From positions 124,001 to 188,000 of the forward strand of contig JAEVYT010000039.1 in assembly GCA_023392615.1 (NCBI GenBank): DNA of 64,000 nt, read 5' to 3'. The notes under the pieces are model-generated. The model saw only the letters and a program-made list of their open reading frames with translations. It did not search any database and was not told where the DNA came from. Both the position numbers and the translations under genes were made by a program. This DNA is from Bacillota bacterium. Lineage in GTDB: Bacteria; Bacillota; Clostridia; Lachnospirales; Lachnospiraceae. Positions 34,209-42,984 of the stretch are shown one piece after another. The stretch's first letter is position 1, and every line of letters begins with the position of its first letter.

Positions 34209-35090
34209 TTATAGATATTCTACTTTATATTCATTCGTCTCATGTCCAAAAACTTTTATTACATTGGGATATTTTAATAAAAATTCTTGCAACTTCAAAA
34301 AACTTTCATGGCTCTTAACAGAATTTTCTGAATAAGAACCTGTTCCCACACCCAATTCAAAGCCTTTACATGTGCTACAGGCATCTCCGATAACAAGTAC
34401 TTGCATCTCTGTTCCATTGATTATATAAGATGTATGTCCCTTTGTATGTCCCGTGGTACTCACAGCCCATAATGAACCATCTCCGAATATATCTATGCAC
34501 TTGCCCAGTATGGGCATATTGTTTCCTGATGAAAAATCAAATTCAAATAACTTTGATTTATTTTCTAAAAATGCAGAGTATACAAAAGGAAATTTCCCGC
34601 TCTCACATTCACCACTGCCATAAATAAATGGAATATCATCCGACAACGATGGAGCACCTGATGCATGCTCATGCGTATGTGTTAAAAACACTCCATTTAA
34701 ACATATCGACTTGTCCTTTAGCTGTATCTCAATACCTTCCTTCGTATATTCCTGTAGGTAATGATTTTTAAAGTACACCCCCTTTAAAAATCCCTTGAAA
34801 TTTCCTCCTGGTTTTTGAGAAAATGAACTATCAAAACCAGTATCAATTAGATAATCACCATACTTATCATGACTAATTAGATGTGCTAAAACAGGTATTT
34901 TTACGAATCCATCACTCAGTTGTGCTGCTTTAGAGTCTTTAAGATTGATCAATCCCGATAATCTGCTTATAATACTGCCGGTTTTCAGGGTTTCAATCCT
35001 TATCGGCGCTGGGTTATTAAAAACGGATTCCCAATCTGTGAATTCCGATTTATTTATAGAATAGGTTTGGGTGCTCAGAACTTTATTCAT
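34209..35090 (-). CDS. MBL-fold metallo-hydrolase (lactonase-like)
   Basis: A 293-residue protein. LIDTGFDSSF and the metal-binding LTHTHEHASGAPSL (H-x-H-x-x-H, with Glu in place of the usual Asp) are followed by STTGHTKGHTSYI and VIGDACST; these resemble N-acyl-homoserine lactonase-like MBL enzymes. The Asp-to-Glu change in the metal motif may alter activity. The frame opens 33 codons earlier, but GGAGGAGG before ATG 35090 fixes the start. It follows the VOC gene on the same strand. Confidence 0.87.
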   Translation of the reverse strand: MNKVLSTQTYSINKSEFTDWESVFNNPAPIRIETLKTGSIISRLSGLINLKDSKAAQLSDGFVKIPVLAHLISHDKYGDYLIDTGFDSSFSQKPGGNFKGFLKGVYFKNHYLQEYTKEGIEIQLKDKSICLNGVFLTHTHEHASGAPSLSDDIPFIYGSGECESGKFPFVYSAFLENKSKLFEFDFSSGNNMPILGKCIDIFGDGSLWAVSTTGHTKGHTSYIINGTEMQVLVIGDACSTCKGFELGVGTGSYSENSVKSHESFLKLQEFLLKYPNVIKVFGHETNEYKVEYL

Positions 35091-35116
35091 AACCTCCTCC
35101 AAAATAAAACAGAACT

Positions 35117-35506
35117 TTACTCTTGAAACGAGCCGATTTCTACCAAATTTCCTTCCGGATCGGCAATATAGCAAGTGCGCTGTCCCCAAGGTTCCGTTGT
35201 GGGCTCAAGTACCCCGACAGCTCCTTTGGAAATAGCTTCATTATATGCCTCATCTACTGCTGCAAAATTTTCTACACTCAAAGCAATCTCAATATGCCCA
35301 TTAATTCCGTCTGCATAATTATATCTTCTCTTTGTCATCGTTTCAAAATCTTTTCTTCCGTATAGTAAGAACAATGTACCATCCTTCACCAAATACACAT
35401 TAGATGTATTCTCATCTTCTTTTATCTCAAATCCTAGAACGTCACGATAAAATCGAACCATTGTTGGCATATCTTTCACAAATATTCCAAAACCATCTAG
35501 TTTCAT
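35117..35506 (-). CDS. VOC (glyoxalase/bleomycin resistance) family protein
   Basis: A 129-residue vicinal oxygen chelate protein: MVRFYRDVLGFEI in the first module and AVDEAYNEAISKGAVG, TEPWGQRTCYIADPEGNLVEI in the second. Such proteins bind metal and act on or sequester small electrophiles or antibiotics. The MBL gene begins 26 bases downstream of its stop, so the two may be co-transcribed. Confidence 0.9.
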   Translation of the reverse strand: MKLDGFGIFVKDMPTMVRFYRDVLGFEIKEDENTSNVYLVKDGTLFLLYGRKDFETMTKRRYNYADGINGHIEIALSVENFAAVDEAYNEAISKGAVGVLEPTTEPWGQRTCYIADPEGNLVEIGSFQE

Positions 35507-35545
35507 ACTGTTTCCTCCAATACTTTCAAAGGTATTTGCTCGAAT

Positions 35546-35971
35546 TTATAAGACTCCCTTAGCTTCTTGCCAATCCACAAGAAGATTGTATCTCTTTGTA
35601 TTAAAACGCAATACGCAATAACCTGGATCGTCAGAGCCGCTGAAATGACCTTGAAGTCCCGGATACCACATCTCTTTTTTTATCTCCGGGTCAGTCAATA
35701 CTTCTATTGTTCCTACTAATGAAATGTTATAATCTATTGCATCAAAGCAAACACTTGCTCGGTTGCACTGCTCGATCCGCTTTGTTTTATCACTGCCAAG
35801 TCCGGTACAAAATGTAATCCAGTTTAATCCTTCTGCCTTCGACGCAGATATCGTTGAAGTGGTTGGATAGCCATCTTGGTCAATCACTGCTAATACACAG
35901 TAACACTCGTTGCCTCCCCCAGTTTTACTTGCCACTATTTCTGCAGCTTTAGAGATTATATCTTCATTCAT
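35546..35971 (-). CDS. pyridoxamine 5'-phosphate oxidase-like FMN-binding protein
   Basis: A 141-residue split-barrel flavin protein: YCVLAVIDQDGYPTTSTISA, EGLNWITFCTGLGSDKTKRI, SVCFDAIDYNISLVGTIEVL. This is the PPOX-like family, whose members use FMN, F420 or haem. Unlike biosynthetic PdxH it is short. GGAGGAAA precedes ATG 35971, which I prefer to the in-frame ATG 12 codons earlier. Confidence 0.88.
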   Translation of the reverse strand: MNEDIISKAAEIVASKTGGGNECYCVLAVIDQDGYPTTSTISASKAEGLNWITFCTGLGSDKTKRIEQCNRASVCFDAIDYNISLVGTIEVLTDPEIKKEMWYPGLQGHFSGSDDPGYCVLRFNTKRYNLLVDWQEAKGVL

Positions 35972-36022
35972 ATAGATTTCCTCCAAATTTTCCTTTCGAA
36001 AGTTCACTTACCCTATGTAGTG

Positions 36023-36193
36023 TTATTCCTTAATAAAAGCACCTACCAAAACCATAATGAACCCAATTAATACAATAAAAAATTCACCTCCACCATTAAA
36101 ATATTGACTCAACCCTACTTCTAGATTAATATAAATTCCAGCTAACATTAAGGCTAATCCTAATCCAATTATTTTTAAAGTTTTGTTTTTCAT
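36023..36193 (-). CDS. small membrane protein with two TM helices
   Basis: A 56-residue protein. KNKTLKIIGLGLALMLAGIYI forms the first membrane helix region (given as two parts: KNKTLKI, then IGLGLALMLAGIYI) and FFIVLIGFIMVLVGAFI the second, with a short Gly-rich loop. GAGGAGGGG before ATG 36193 is a strong start. I do not recognise a family; it resembles DUF-type small inner-membrane proteins of clostridia. Confidence 0.7.
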   Translation of the reverse strand: MKNKTLKIIGLGLALMLAGIYINLEVGLSQYFNGGGEFFIVLIGFIMVLVGAFIKE

Positions 36194-36260
36194 TAATACA
36201 CCCCTCCTCGTTTTACAATACAATGAAATATTAAATAATTATGAAAGACATTCTTCACTA

Positions 36261-37430
36261 TCATTCATTATTGTTATCAATGGATGGAATCATCATCTGC
36301 ATTAGCAGACCTGTTTCATCCTTCATAGGATTTTCAGGTATGCTTTCCACATACCCTTGCGCCGCTATATTTGCGGTAACTGCTAAACAGATTGCATCCA
36401 ATATGTCATCAACATTGCATTTCATACTTTTCGCCATCGCTGAAATTTTGCTTGAAGATATTTTCGAAATATAACCTGCTAATAGATTGATACGTTCTTC
36501 CATACCATCTATTTCAGATTTCTTAGATTGCATAGTTCTTCCGTTCATCCTTGCAAAACAAACTTCAGGGTGACTTTCTTTTATAACATTTTTAAAACCC
36601 GGATTATTCTGAAGGAATGTATCCACTTCTCTCATTTTAGGAATAATTCCAACCGTCAAAGGTGTGAACTTCTTTCCCAATATCCTCTCATTCTCCTCAT
36701 ATGCTTCACCAACCGTATCAGCATATACGGCTTGTCTACATGGAGCTGGAAAAATCGTTGCGCCTCTCTCTTTAATAATCCGTCTAGCATACGTATCCGG
36801 TCGAACATGATCCTTATTGCTTGGTAACCCAATCACCATATCTACGAAGAACTCATCAAAATCAGGGTATTCCTTTACTATATCATTAATATTATTGAAT
36901 TTACGTAACACTAATGTTCCATATTTAATAATTGCAGCGATCCAGCCTCCCTTGCATCCATCCACTCCGATGCTTATGACGCTATCACTGATATTTATAA
37001 TTGGAGTCTGCCAGTCAGGTTGCTTTGATCCCATTCCATATATCTTTACCTGCTCTATCATATGTCCAATATTACCTTCCCCTGCAAACTTGCTGCTATC
37101 AAAATAATCTTCATCCACGGACAACCACTCGAGTGGATGTGCTTCCTCGGTTAATACGATGTCTTCACTGATATTGCCGACATATACTTCAACATAACAG
37201 TCTTGATTATAGTATGTAAAATCCATCATATGACTTAGCTGAATCGAGGTAGAATCAATTCCTGTTTCTTCGATTAGTTCACGGTATGCTGCCGCAAAAC
37301 CATCTTCATCCAGCTCTATCTTTCCACCCACCAGGTTGTATAGTCCCTTGTAGGGATTCTTTGTTCGTTTGCAGCAAAGTAACTTTTCACCATTCAGGCT
37401 AAATACCATAATGCAGTTATATCCTTGCAT
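36261..37430 (-). CDS. Nudix hydrolase-DUF429 fusion protein
   Basis: A 389-residue two-domain protein. Residues 1-130 are a Nudix domain with the box GKIELDEDGFAAAYRELIEE then TG (about residues 35-57), expected to bind Mg and hydrolyse a nucleoside diphosphate derivative. Residues about 150-389 are a DUF429 domain (predicted RNase H-like nuclease): SIGVDGCKGGWIAA, FVDMVIGLP, FPAPCRQAVY and KESHPEVCFARM. The two may join pyrophosphate removal to nuclease or sanitising activity (inference). AGGAGG precedes ATG 37430, which replaces an ATG eight codons earlier. Confidence 0.85.
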   Translation of the reverse strand: MQGYNCIMVFSLNGEKLLCCKRTKNPYKGLYNLVGGKIELDEDGFAAAYRELIEETGIDSTSIQLSHMMDFTYYNQDCYVEVYVGNISEDIVLTEEAHPLEWLSVDEDYFDSSKFAGEGNIGHMIEQVKIYGMGSKQPDWQTPIINISDSVISIGVDGCKGGWIAAIIKYGTLVLRKFNNINDIVKEYPDFDEFFVDMVIGLPSNKDHVRPDTYARRIIKERGATIFPAPCRQAVYADTVGEAYEENERILGKKFTPLTVGIIPKMREVDTFLQNNPGFKNVIKESHPEVCFARMNGRTMQSKKSEIDGMEERINLLAGYISKISSSKISAMAKSMKCNVDDILDAICLAVTANIAAQGYVESIPENPMKDETGLLMQMMIPSIDNNNE

Positions 37431-37466
37431 ATTGCCTCCTATTCCGTCAATCAAGTCATATATTTA

Positions 37467-37838
37467 TTATTTCAAGTGAAATTTAGCTTTATCTGTTATC
37501 TTAATTCTGATACTTTCATCTGGTGACGACTCATTTTTCAGGAAGATAAGATTGTCTCCATCTATTTGAAATACATAAATGCACTTACTATCTGTTATCA
37601 TGGTTAATCTGTTATTATTAACTGAATACGTGCCTGAAACTCCATTTGGGAACATACTGCTTGTCATATCTCCCAAGTCAATTTTCCCATCAATAATTTT
37701 AATATAAGGTAATCCAACCTTTGCTAGTTCCATAAGATATTCTCCGTCCCTTACAGGTTTTGAATAATTCTTTGAGTCACACCCCATCATCATTATAAAA
37801 ACCAATATCAAAACAAAGTTAATATAAGTTCTTTTCAT
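37467..37838 (-). CDS. hypothetical lipoprotein
   Basis: A 123-residue exported protein. An N-terminal signal (KRTYINFVLILVFIMMMGC) ends with a lipobox Cys at residue 20, so it is anchored in the membrane outer leaflet. The mature part has alternating beta character (GTYSVNNNRLTMITDS, YVFQIDGDNLIFLKN). Possibly related to clostridial lipoproteins with a lipocalin-like domain; no function assigned. The start at 37838 follows AAGGGA. Confidence 0.7.
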   Translation of the reverse strand: MKRTYINFVLILVFIMMMGCDSKNYSKPVRDGEYLMELAKVGLPYIKIIDGKIDLGDMTSSMFPNGVSGTYSVNNNRLTMITDSKCIYVFQIDGDNLIFLKNESSPDESIRIKITDKAKFHLK

Positions 37839-37885
37839 TTCAATGATCCCTTCTTTTACGAAATGATTTACTACCAAACATAATA

Positions 37886-38113
37886 TTATTGTAAATCAAT
37901 CTGGTTGTGTTCTCTGATTCTTTCTTTTGCGTTCTCAACGAGTTCTATATAGTTTGATATAAAGGATTCATCTAAATCTTTATCCAGCTGTGCCTCAACC
38001 CTCCATAATACCTGTCTTTCGGCTATATCCGTAGATATATTTTCATCTTTAGCAATCTTATTTAGCCAATCATATAATATTAAGGCTTCATCTTGGCTTA
38101 GCTTTATATCCAT
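37886..38113 (-). CDS. hypothetical small acidic protein
   Basis: A 75-residue helical acidic protein (EALILYDWLNKIAKDENIS, VLWRVEAQLDKDLDESFI). It resembles small single-gene accessory proteins found beside immunity-type genes, but I cannot name a family. AAGGGGG precedes the ATG. Confidence 0.6.
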   Translation of the reverse strand: MDIKLSQDEALILYDWLNKIAKDENISTDIAERQVLWRVEAQLDKDLDESFISNYIELVENAKERIREHNQIDLQ

Positions 38114-38152
38114 ACAACGCTTCCCCCTTAAATAACCTATTATGAAAGAAAT

Positions 38153-38938
38153 TCAACTTACTGAATTTAATGCTTCTAGCCTTTTTGCCCGTACAAATGC
38201 TTCATGTAAAAATTCATTTGCCGTCAAATCCTTATAATCCCAGTTCATTGCCTCAATCGCAATTGCTCCTAAATAGCCTATCTCTGCAATGTTCTTCATC
38301 ACCGTATTCCAATCGATTGGTCCGTCAAAAGGAAGCTGATGTTGACCATACTCCCCACCAATATCATGTAAATGCAATGCCATCATTCTGGAACCATATT
38401 TCGATAAGAACTCTTCTTCTGGATAATAGTTGTAGTGATGACCGCAGTCATAACAAAACCCAATTCGACTAGAGTCCACTTGTGATAATATATATGATAA
38501 ATTAGTTCGGTTCCTCAAATTCTCCAAAGCAACATTTACTTCTAGCTTTTCCGCTTTCTCTGCTATTCTTTTCATTCTGTCTAGTCCAACTGTATTATAT
38601 AGATAATTATCATTTGGCAGGTGTACCACCATGGTCGGAATCTCATATTTAGCACAATCAGAGATGCATTGCACATAACATTCCAATAAATCCTTACCAT
38701 CTAGATTGTCCTTCCATAGATCATTTTGGTACTGAACCGGAGTATGAATATTCTGGACAAAAAGCCCTGCCTCTCTTGCTAACATAGGTCCATTGAGATA
38801 GTCATTATGTCCGGAAGCATCTCGACCAAACCCGTTGCTCCACCATAATAACACGCCATCGAAACCAGCTTCCTTAATTAACCGATAACGATCCTTTATG
38901 GGCAATTCATAACCAAACCAATCATAAATGGTAACCAC
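38153..38938 (-). CDS. sugar phosphate isomerase/epimerase (xylose isomerase-like TIM barrel)
   Basis: A 261-residue TIM-barrel protein of the AP endonuclease 2/xylose isomerase-like type: FDGVLLWWSNGFG, VHLPNDN, VALENLRN, GFCYDCGHHYNYYPE and MALHLHDIGGEYGQHQLPFDG with the divalent-metal Glu, Asp, His residues. The start is GTG 38938 after AAAGGAAG. Substrate unknown. Confidence 0.87.
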   Translation of the reverse strand: MVTIYDWFGYELPIKDRYRLIKEAGFDGVLLWWSNGFGRDASGHNDYLNGPMLAREAGLFVQNIHTPVQYQNDLWKDNLDGKDLLECYVQCISDCAKYEIPTMVVHLPNDNYLYNTVGLDRMKRIAEKAEKLEVNVALENLRNRTNLSYILSQVDSSRIGFCYDCGHHYNYYPEEEFLSKYGSRMMALHLHDIGGEYGQHQLPFDGPIDWNTVMKNIAEIGYLGAIAIEAMNWDYKDLTANEFLHEAFVRAKRLEALNSVS

Positions 38939-39026
38939 TTGGCACTTCCTTTCTAACCAATTCTGTAAAAATTAATATAATATCTAAATCCTACAAATTG
39001 TTTTGAAATAATTATAAGAAAGTACT

Positions 39027-40670
39027 TTATTTCTTATTAAGCTTTTCAACACTGATATTAAATGCATTTTTCCAAAGTACCACATTCACGACCAAAGCAA
39101 TCGCAATATAAAAATATATTCCATAATTTATTAACAGCGATAAATAATGAAGCCCTGCCAGAATAGCTAAGCCGAACATCAATAACAAATTTAAAACAGC
39201 ATTACCCTGTTTCGCATCCTCAAAGGATACTGAAAAAGGCAGATATTTATCATTAATCATAAAGAAAACGATATTAAAAAGCAGCATATTTAACAAGATA
39301 GCTAGCATATCTGGGAGGATTCGGACTCCAAAAATTGCTGTAAAGACAATCGCCTCTACTAGAAAGAAAGGCAAAAATAGCCGTATTAGTAAAGCTTTCA
39401 TCGTACCACGGAATACCGGTGTTACATTACTGATTGGAAGTGTCTTATAGATCCATGCTCCTTTATAGGCGGCGGAATATCGTATCATAAGTAATACAGA
39501 TGGCAGCATCATTCCACAAAAATAGATAAAGAAGTAGGATTTTCCCTTTGAAACTTCCCCTAAACCAGAATCCATAACTTGCTGGAATAGAAAGATGAAA
39601 GGAAATGCGATGGAAAAGCCTAGGGAAGGATATACCTTTAGCTTAAACTCCCTTTCATTTTTCATCATATCGGATGCAAAGCGATAGAAGACTCTTTCCT
39701 CCCTGTTTCTGCAAAATATATTAGTTAGTAATTGGCCAGGTTTTTTCGTCTCTTTTTTATGTTTGGTGGAATAATTACTTAGCTTAAGCAGATATTCTTC
39801 AAAATGTGATGATACGGAGCCATACAATATAAGCGCCAAGATCGGAACAATAGCAGCTAAAGCCGTAAAAATAATAAACGTATTTGATACTTCTGATGTT
39901 TTTAACATCTCGAATGGTGCTGAGTACCAGACGGGAACAAGTAAATATTGCCACCACTTCGGAACGAAGGTTATATGAAGATCTACGATATTGAATAACC
40001 TTGAAACAAACTGATAACCTATCATAATGACTAAGGACAGGACAATCTGAACATAGTTGATTATGTCCTTTAGCTTTTCTCCATCAAAAAATCTAAGAAC
40101 TAGAAAATATATGAAAGAGGTAATTACAATGCAAAACATATCCAGAAATATGATGGATACAATAAATATCAGGAAAAATATAGGCCCATGTTTTAATAAA
40201 CTAACTATGAGTGCCGGACCTGCTAAGACAAAGGATATAGAGAACATATAATATGAAACATGCAGTGTTTTCGCTAATCTTAATGTTTTGGAATTCACCG
40301 GTTTTGTCCCCAAAATATTTCTATCCTTTATATCTAATAAAACAGACGAAAAATCCGATATTAACGAGGACATAATAAAAAACATCATAATCGCAAATAC
40401 GATACTCATCTGATAGATATAGCTGCTGTTCATTAGCACAAATGGAATCATGATTATTCCCATAAAAAGATAGATACCCAAGGATTTAAGAAAATTATTA
40501 TTGCTTTCATTCGCCGTTTTCTTATTGCTATTAAATACACTTGATACTCTTCTACCGTCCATCGTCAGCTTCACTTGTAAAATCTTTCTCAAAACATTGT
40601 AGTTATGACCACATTTTTCAAAAACCGTGCGAAATATATCCATAAACTTAAGAATTCTAAAATCTTTCAT
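39027..40670 (-). CDS. ABC exporter permease (ABC-2-like, large)
   Basis: A 547-residue membrane protein with about 12 hydrophobic segments, for example IYLFMGIIMIPFVLM and the paired helices IFFLIFIVSIIFL near residue 175. It lies five bases after its cognate ATPase gene, which makes the pair an ABC export system. The cargo could be lipids, peptides or an antimicrobial. There is no signature of a known subfamily that I can name. Confidence 0.8.
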   Translation of the reverse strand: MKDFRILKFMDIFRTVFEKCGHNYNVLRKILQVKLTMDGRRVSSVFNSNKKTANESNNNFLKSLGIYLFMGIIMIPFVLMNSSYIYQMSIVFAIMMFFIMSSLISDFSSVLLDIKDRNILGTKPVNSKTLRLAKTLHVSYYMFSISFVLAGPALIVSLLKHGPIFFLIFIVSIIFLDMFCIVITSFIYFLVLRFFDGEKLKDIINYVQIVLSLVIMIGYQFVSRLFNIVDLHITFVPKWWQYLLVPVWYSAPFEMLKTSEVSNTFIIFTALAAIVPILALILYGSVSSHFEEYLLKLSNYSTKHKKETKKPGQLLTNIFCRNREERVFYRFASDMMKNEREFKLKVYPSLGFSIAFPFIFLFQQVMDSGLGEVSKGKSYFFIYFCGMMLPSVLLMIRYSAAYKGAWIYKTLPISNVTPVFRGTMKALLIRLFLPFFLVEAIVFTAIFGVRILPDMLAILLNMLLFNIVFFMINDKYLPFSVSFEDAKQGNAVLNLLLMFGLAILAGLHYLSLLINYGIYFYIAIALVVNVVLWKNAFNISVEKLNKK

Positions 40671-40674
40671 AGTA

Positions 40675-41457
40675 TTATACCTCTTCCACGATTGCTACAA
40701 AATCTTTTGCAATTGCATCGTAGCTGTCGAAACCGGTAATCTGGTTAAAGATCTGTTCAAGTGAATTCTCATGTGAGAACTGTTTCAGTTGATTAAAGCT
40801 TCCATCCGCTACTACCTGTCCATTATTTAATAAGATAATACGATTACTGATCTTTTCAACCACATCCATAATATGGGAGGAGTAGAATATGGTCTTGCCC
40901 TGTCTGGATAGCTGTGACATTATTTCTTTTACGACCATGACACTATTCGCATCCAATCCGCTTAATGGTTCATCAAAGAATAAAATCTCCGGATTATGTA
41001 TTAAACTTGAGATAATTAAGACTTTTTGCTTCATTCCTTTCGAAAAAGAGTTAATCCTCGAATCATATGCATCCGAAATCCCGAACAACTCCATGAGGCG
41101 TCGTGCCTTGCTGTCCGCCTTTTCAAACGTTAAACCATACATCTCACCAATAAAGGTAAGATACTCTCTTGCAGTCAAATTATCGTATATGTCTGCTACC
41201 TCAGGAACATATCCGATTTTTCTCTTGTACTCCGTTCTATCCTTTGAGATATCCTGTCCTAATACCTTGACCTCTCCGTAATACCCCTCAACGATACCTA
41301 AGATAATCTTTATTGTTGTACTTTTACCGGCTCCATTCGTACCAATATAGCCGATGATTTCCCCCTTATGAATGTTAAGATTAATCCCTTTAAGTACCTG
41401 ATTTGAACCATAATACATACGCAGGTCATTGACCTCCACTGTTACATCATTTATCAT
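40675..41457 (-). CDS. ABC exporter ATP-binding protein
   Basis: A 260-residue ABC ATPase. Walker A is GTNGAGKSTT near residue 44, the signature is NSFSKGMKQKVLIISSL (in the ABC-2 style), Walker B is ILFFDEPLSGLDANS and SSHIMDVVEKISNRIILLNNG is the switch. The gene is the first of a two-gene operon with the permease at 39027. Family: ABC-2 type exporters such as lantibiotic or antibiotic resistance transporters. Confidence 0.9.
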   Translation of the reverse strand: MINDVTVEVNDLRMYYGSNQVLKGINLNIHKGEIIGYIGTNGAGKSTTIKIILGIVEGYYGEVKVLGQDISKDRTEYKRKIGYVPEVADIYDNLTAREYLTFIGEMYGLTFEKADSKARRLMELFGISDAYDSRINSFSKGMKQKVLIISSLIHNPEILFFDEPLSGLDANSVMVVKEIMSQLSRQGKTIFYSSHIMDVVEKISNRIILLNNGQVVADGSFNQLKQFSHENSLEQIFNQITGFDSYDAIAKDFVAIVEEV

Positions 41458-41669
41458 ATCTAAACTCCCTCTTATTGGAAATATTTATGAAAAGAATAAC
41501 ATATTAAAAAACAATATTCAACTTTTCCCAGGTGGTTTTAATCAAGAATTAATCATCTCTTTATATTCTAAACTTGTGGAACAAGTTTGGCTGCTTAAAT
41601 ACAACGACCTTGTCCACGAAGCAGACTTTGCTTAAACTGTTTTTGCGTCATACATCCTCCATATTACCT
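41458..41669. other. intergenic AT-rich region upstream of the ABC exporter
   Basis: No gene is supported here. A short inverted repeat AACTTG/CAAGTT lies near 41571-41587 and a longer imperfect one involves GGCTGCTT/AAGCAGAC near 41590-41622. It probably contains the promoter of the ABC genes; I could not place a consensus. Confidence 0.35.
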
Positions 41670-41804
41670 TTATTTAGTTAATTCGGTTAGTGGAATATAT
41701 GTAGAATATGTCCAAACTTCTTCGCATACTTTTAATCTAAAGTAATTCTCCAAATCGCCCATTTCATAATCCCGAAGCTGCAAGTGCTCTGTTTCAATAT
41801 TCAT
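41670..41804 (-). pseudogene. N-terminal GNAT acetyltransferase fragment
   Basis: A well-placed ATG (41804, GGAGGATTATA upstream) opens a 44-residue frame, MNIETEHLQLRDYEMGDLEN, then YFRLKVCEEVWTYSTYIPLT. This is exactly the first 40 or so residues of a RimJ/RimL-type GNAT, ending in ELTK before a stop. The rest of the enzyme is absent. It was an intact gene that was truncated. Confidence 0.7.
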
Positions 41805-41888
41805 TATAATCCTCCATAATATACACTATAAATAATAGATTCTACATCAGGCATATAGCATTGAAATCTTGTAATGACAATTTATATA

Positions 41889-42197
41889 TTACCTATTATT
41901 GATAATTCTATATATGTAGCCGTAATGCAAATCAATTTCACAGTGATTTGTAAAACCAACACAGTATATTCGTTCATCATCTAATTTTCGAATATCAAAA
42001 TACATATCTTCATAATACTGTAATCCTTTTTTATCCGAATAAGCTTTAAGTAGGTCAGAAATGTTATATAACAAAAGGCCAGTTTCATTATATACATTAA
42101 TGTTATTACTTTTCGAATATTGCAAGTCTCTACTTATATCCGGAAGAATTAATTCCACTTTATATTTGCTTACTTCAAGTATTTTTTTATCATTCAT
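41889..42197 (-). CDS. hypothetical protein
   Basis: A 102-residue protein of mixed alpha/beta character (KYKVELILPDISRDLQYS, NVYNETGLLLYNISDLL, ERIYCVGFTNHCEIDLHYGY). The family is not recognised; the length and style fit immunity-protein-like small accessory genes. ATAGGGG precedes the ATG. Confidence 0.6.
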   Translation of the reverse strand: MNDKKILEVSKYKVELILPDISRDLQYSKSNNINVYNETGLLLYNISDLLKAYSDKKGLQYYEDMYFDIRKLDDERIYCVGFTNHCEIDLHYGYIYRIINNR

Positions 42198-42259
42198 TTC
42201 TATTCCCCTATCAAAATTATTCTGGGAGCAATATAGTTATAATATGTATAGTTAGGAGT

Positions 42260-42865
42260 TTATATATTTACGATATCATGCATCATACTCGCAAGTTCCA
42301 CAAAATCATTAACCACTTTACCGTTATATTGAACATCTCTGCTATTAAATAAAACCGGATTCATTCCCAACTTCCCCGCAGCCTCTAAATTCCCTTCTCT
42401 GTCATCTACATAGATACAATCTCCTGCATTGCATCCTAATTGTTCAATCGTAAGCTGAAATATAAGCTCATCCGGTTTTTGAATCTTCAGATCACCGCTG
42501 ATGCTTATCACATCAAAATATTGATTGATATCAAATTTTTCTCGAAGATATTTACTCCATCTACTCGAATCATTTGATATAATAGCCAATCCATATTGTT
42601 TTCTCACCTCAGTAATAAAATCCAGAAAACCATCGTTTAATTCCATTGTATCCAAATATTCCTTTTCGATTCTCTCCAGATCACCTTGAAATCCGATTGC
42701 TTCCCATACCTCTAGTGAGGTTAATTCTCCTACATCGGCTCTAAACCAAGGTGTATATATTTCTTCCGGCTTTAATTTAGGAAATGTACGCTGGACATAT
42801 GGAACAAAATCTTCTCCTGTCTGTTTAATTATTACTCCATACATATCTAACACAATTGCTTTCAA
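42260..42865 (-). CDS. HAD family hydrolase
   Basis: A 201-residue HAD phosphatase-like protein. Motif I is KAIVLDMYGVII, with Asp nucleophile and Tyr-Gly in place of the second acidic residue (D-x-Y-G), motif II is LAIISNDSSRW, and KPDELIFQL and CIYVDDREGNLEAAGKLG give III/IV. The family includes YihX-like phosphatases. The start is TTG 42865 after AAGGATG. A perfect GCAAATT/AATTTGC hairpin lies just upstream. Confidence 0.85.
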   Translation of the reverse strand: MKAIVLDMYGVIIKQTGEDFVPYVQRTFPKLKPEEIYTPWFRADVGELTSLEVWEAIGFQGDLERIEKEYLDTMELNDGFLDFITEVRKQYGLAIISNDSSRWSKYLREKFDINQYFDVISISGDLKIQKPDELIFQLTIEQLGCNAGDCIYVDDREGNLEAAGKLGMNPVLFNSRDVQYNGKVVNDFVELASMMHDIVNI

Positions 42866-42984
42866 GATTCACATCCTTTTCTGCAAATTGAAATTTGCCA
42901 ATTCATATTGTTTTCAATATATTTACCTCGCCAAAATAATTAATTATATTATTTGATTCGCTGAACCACTACCCAGTCTATCTT

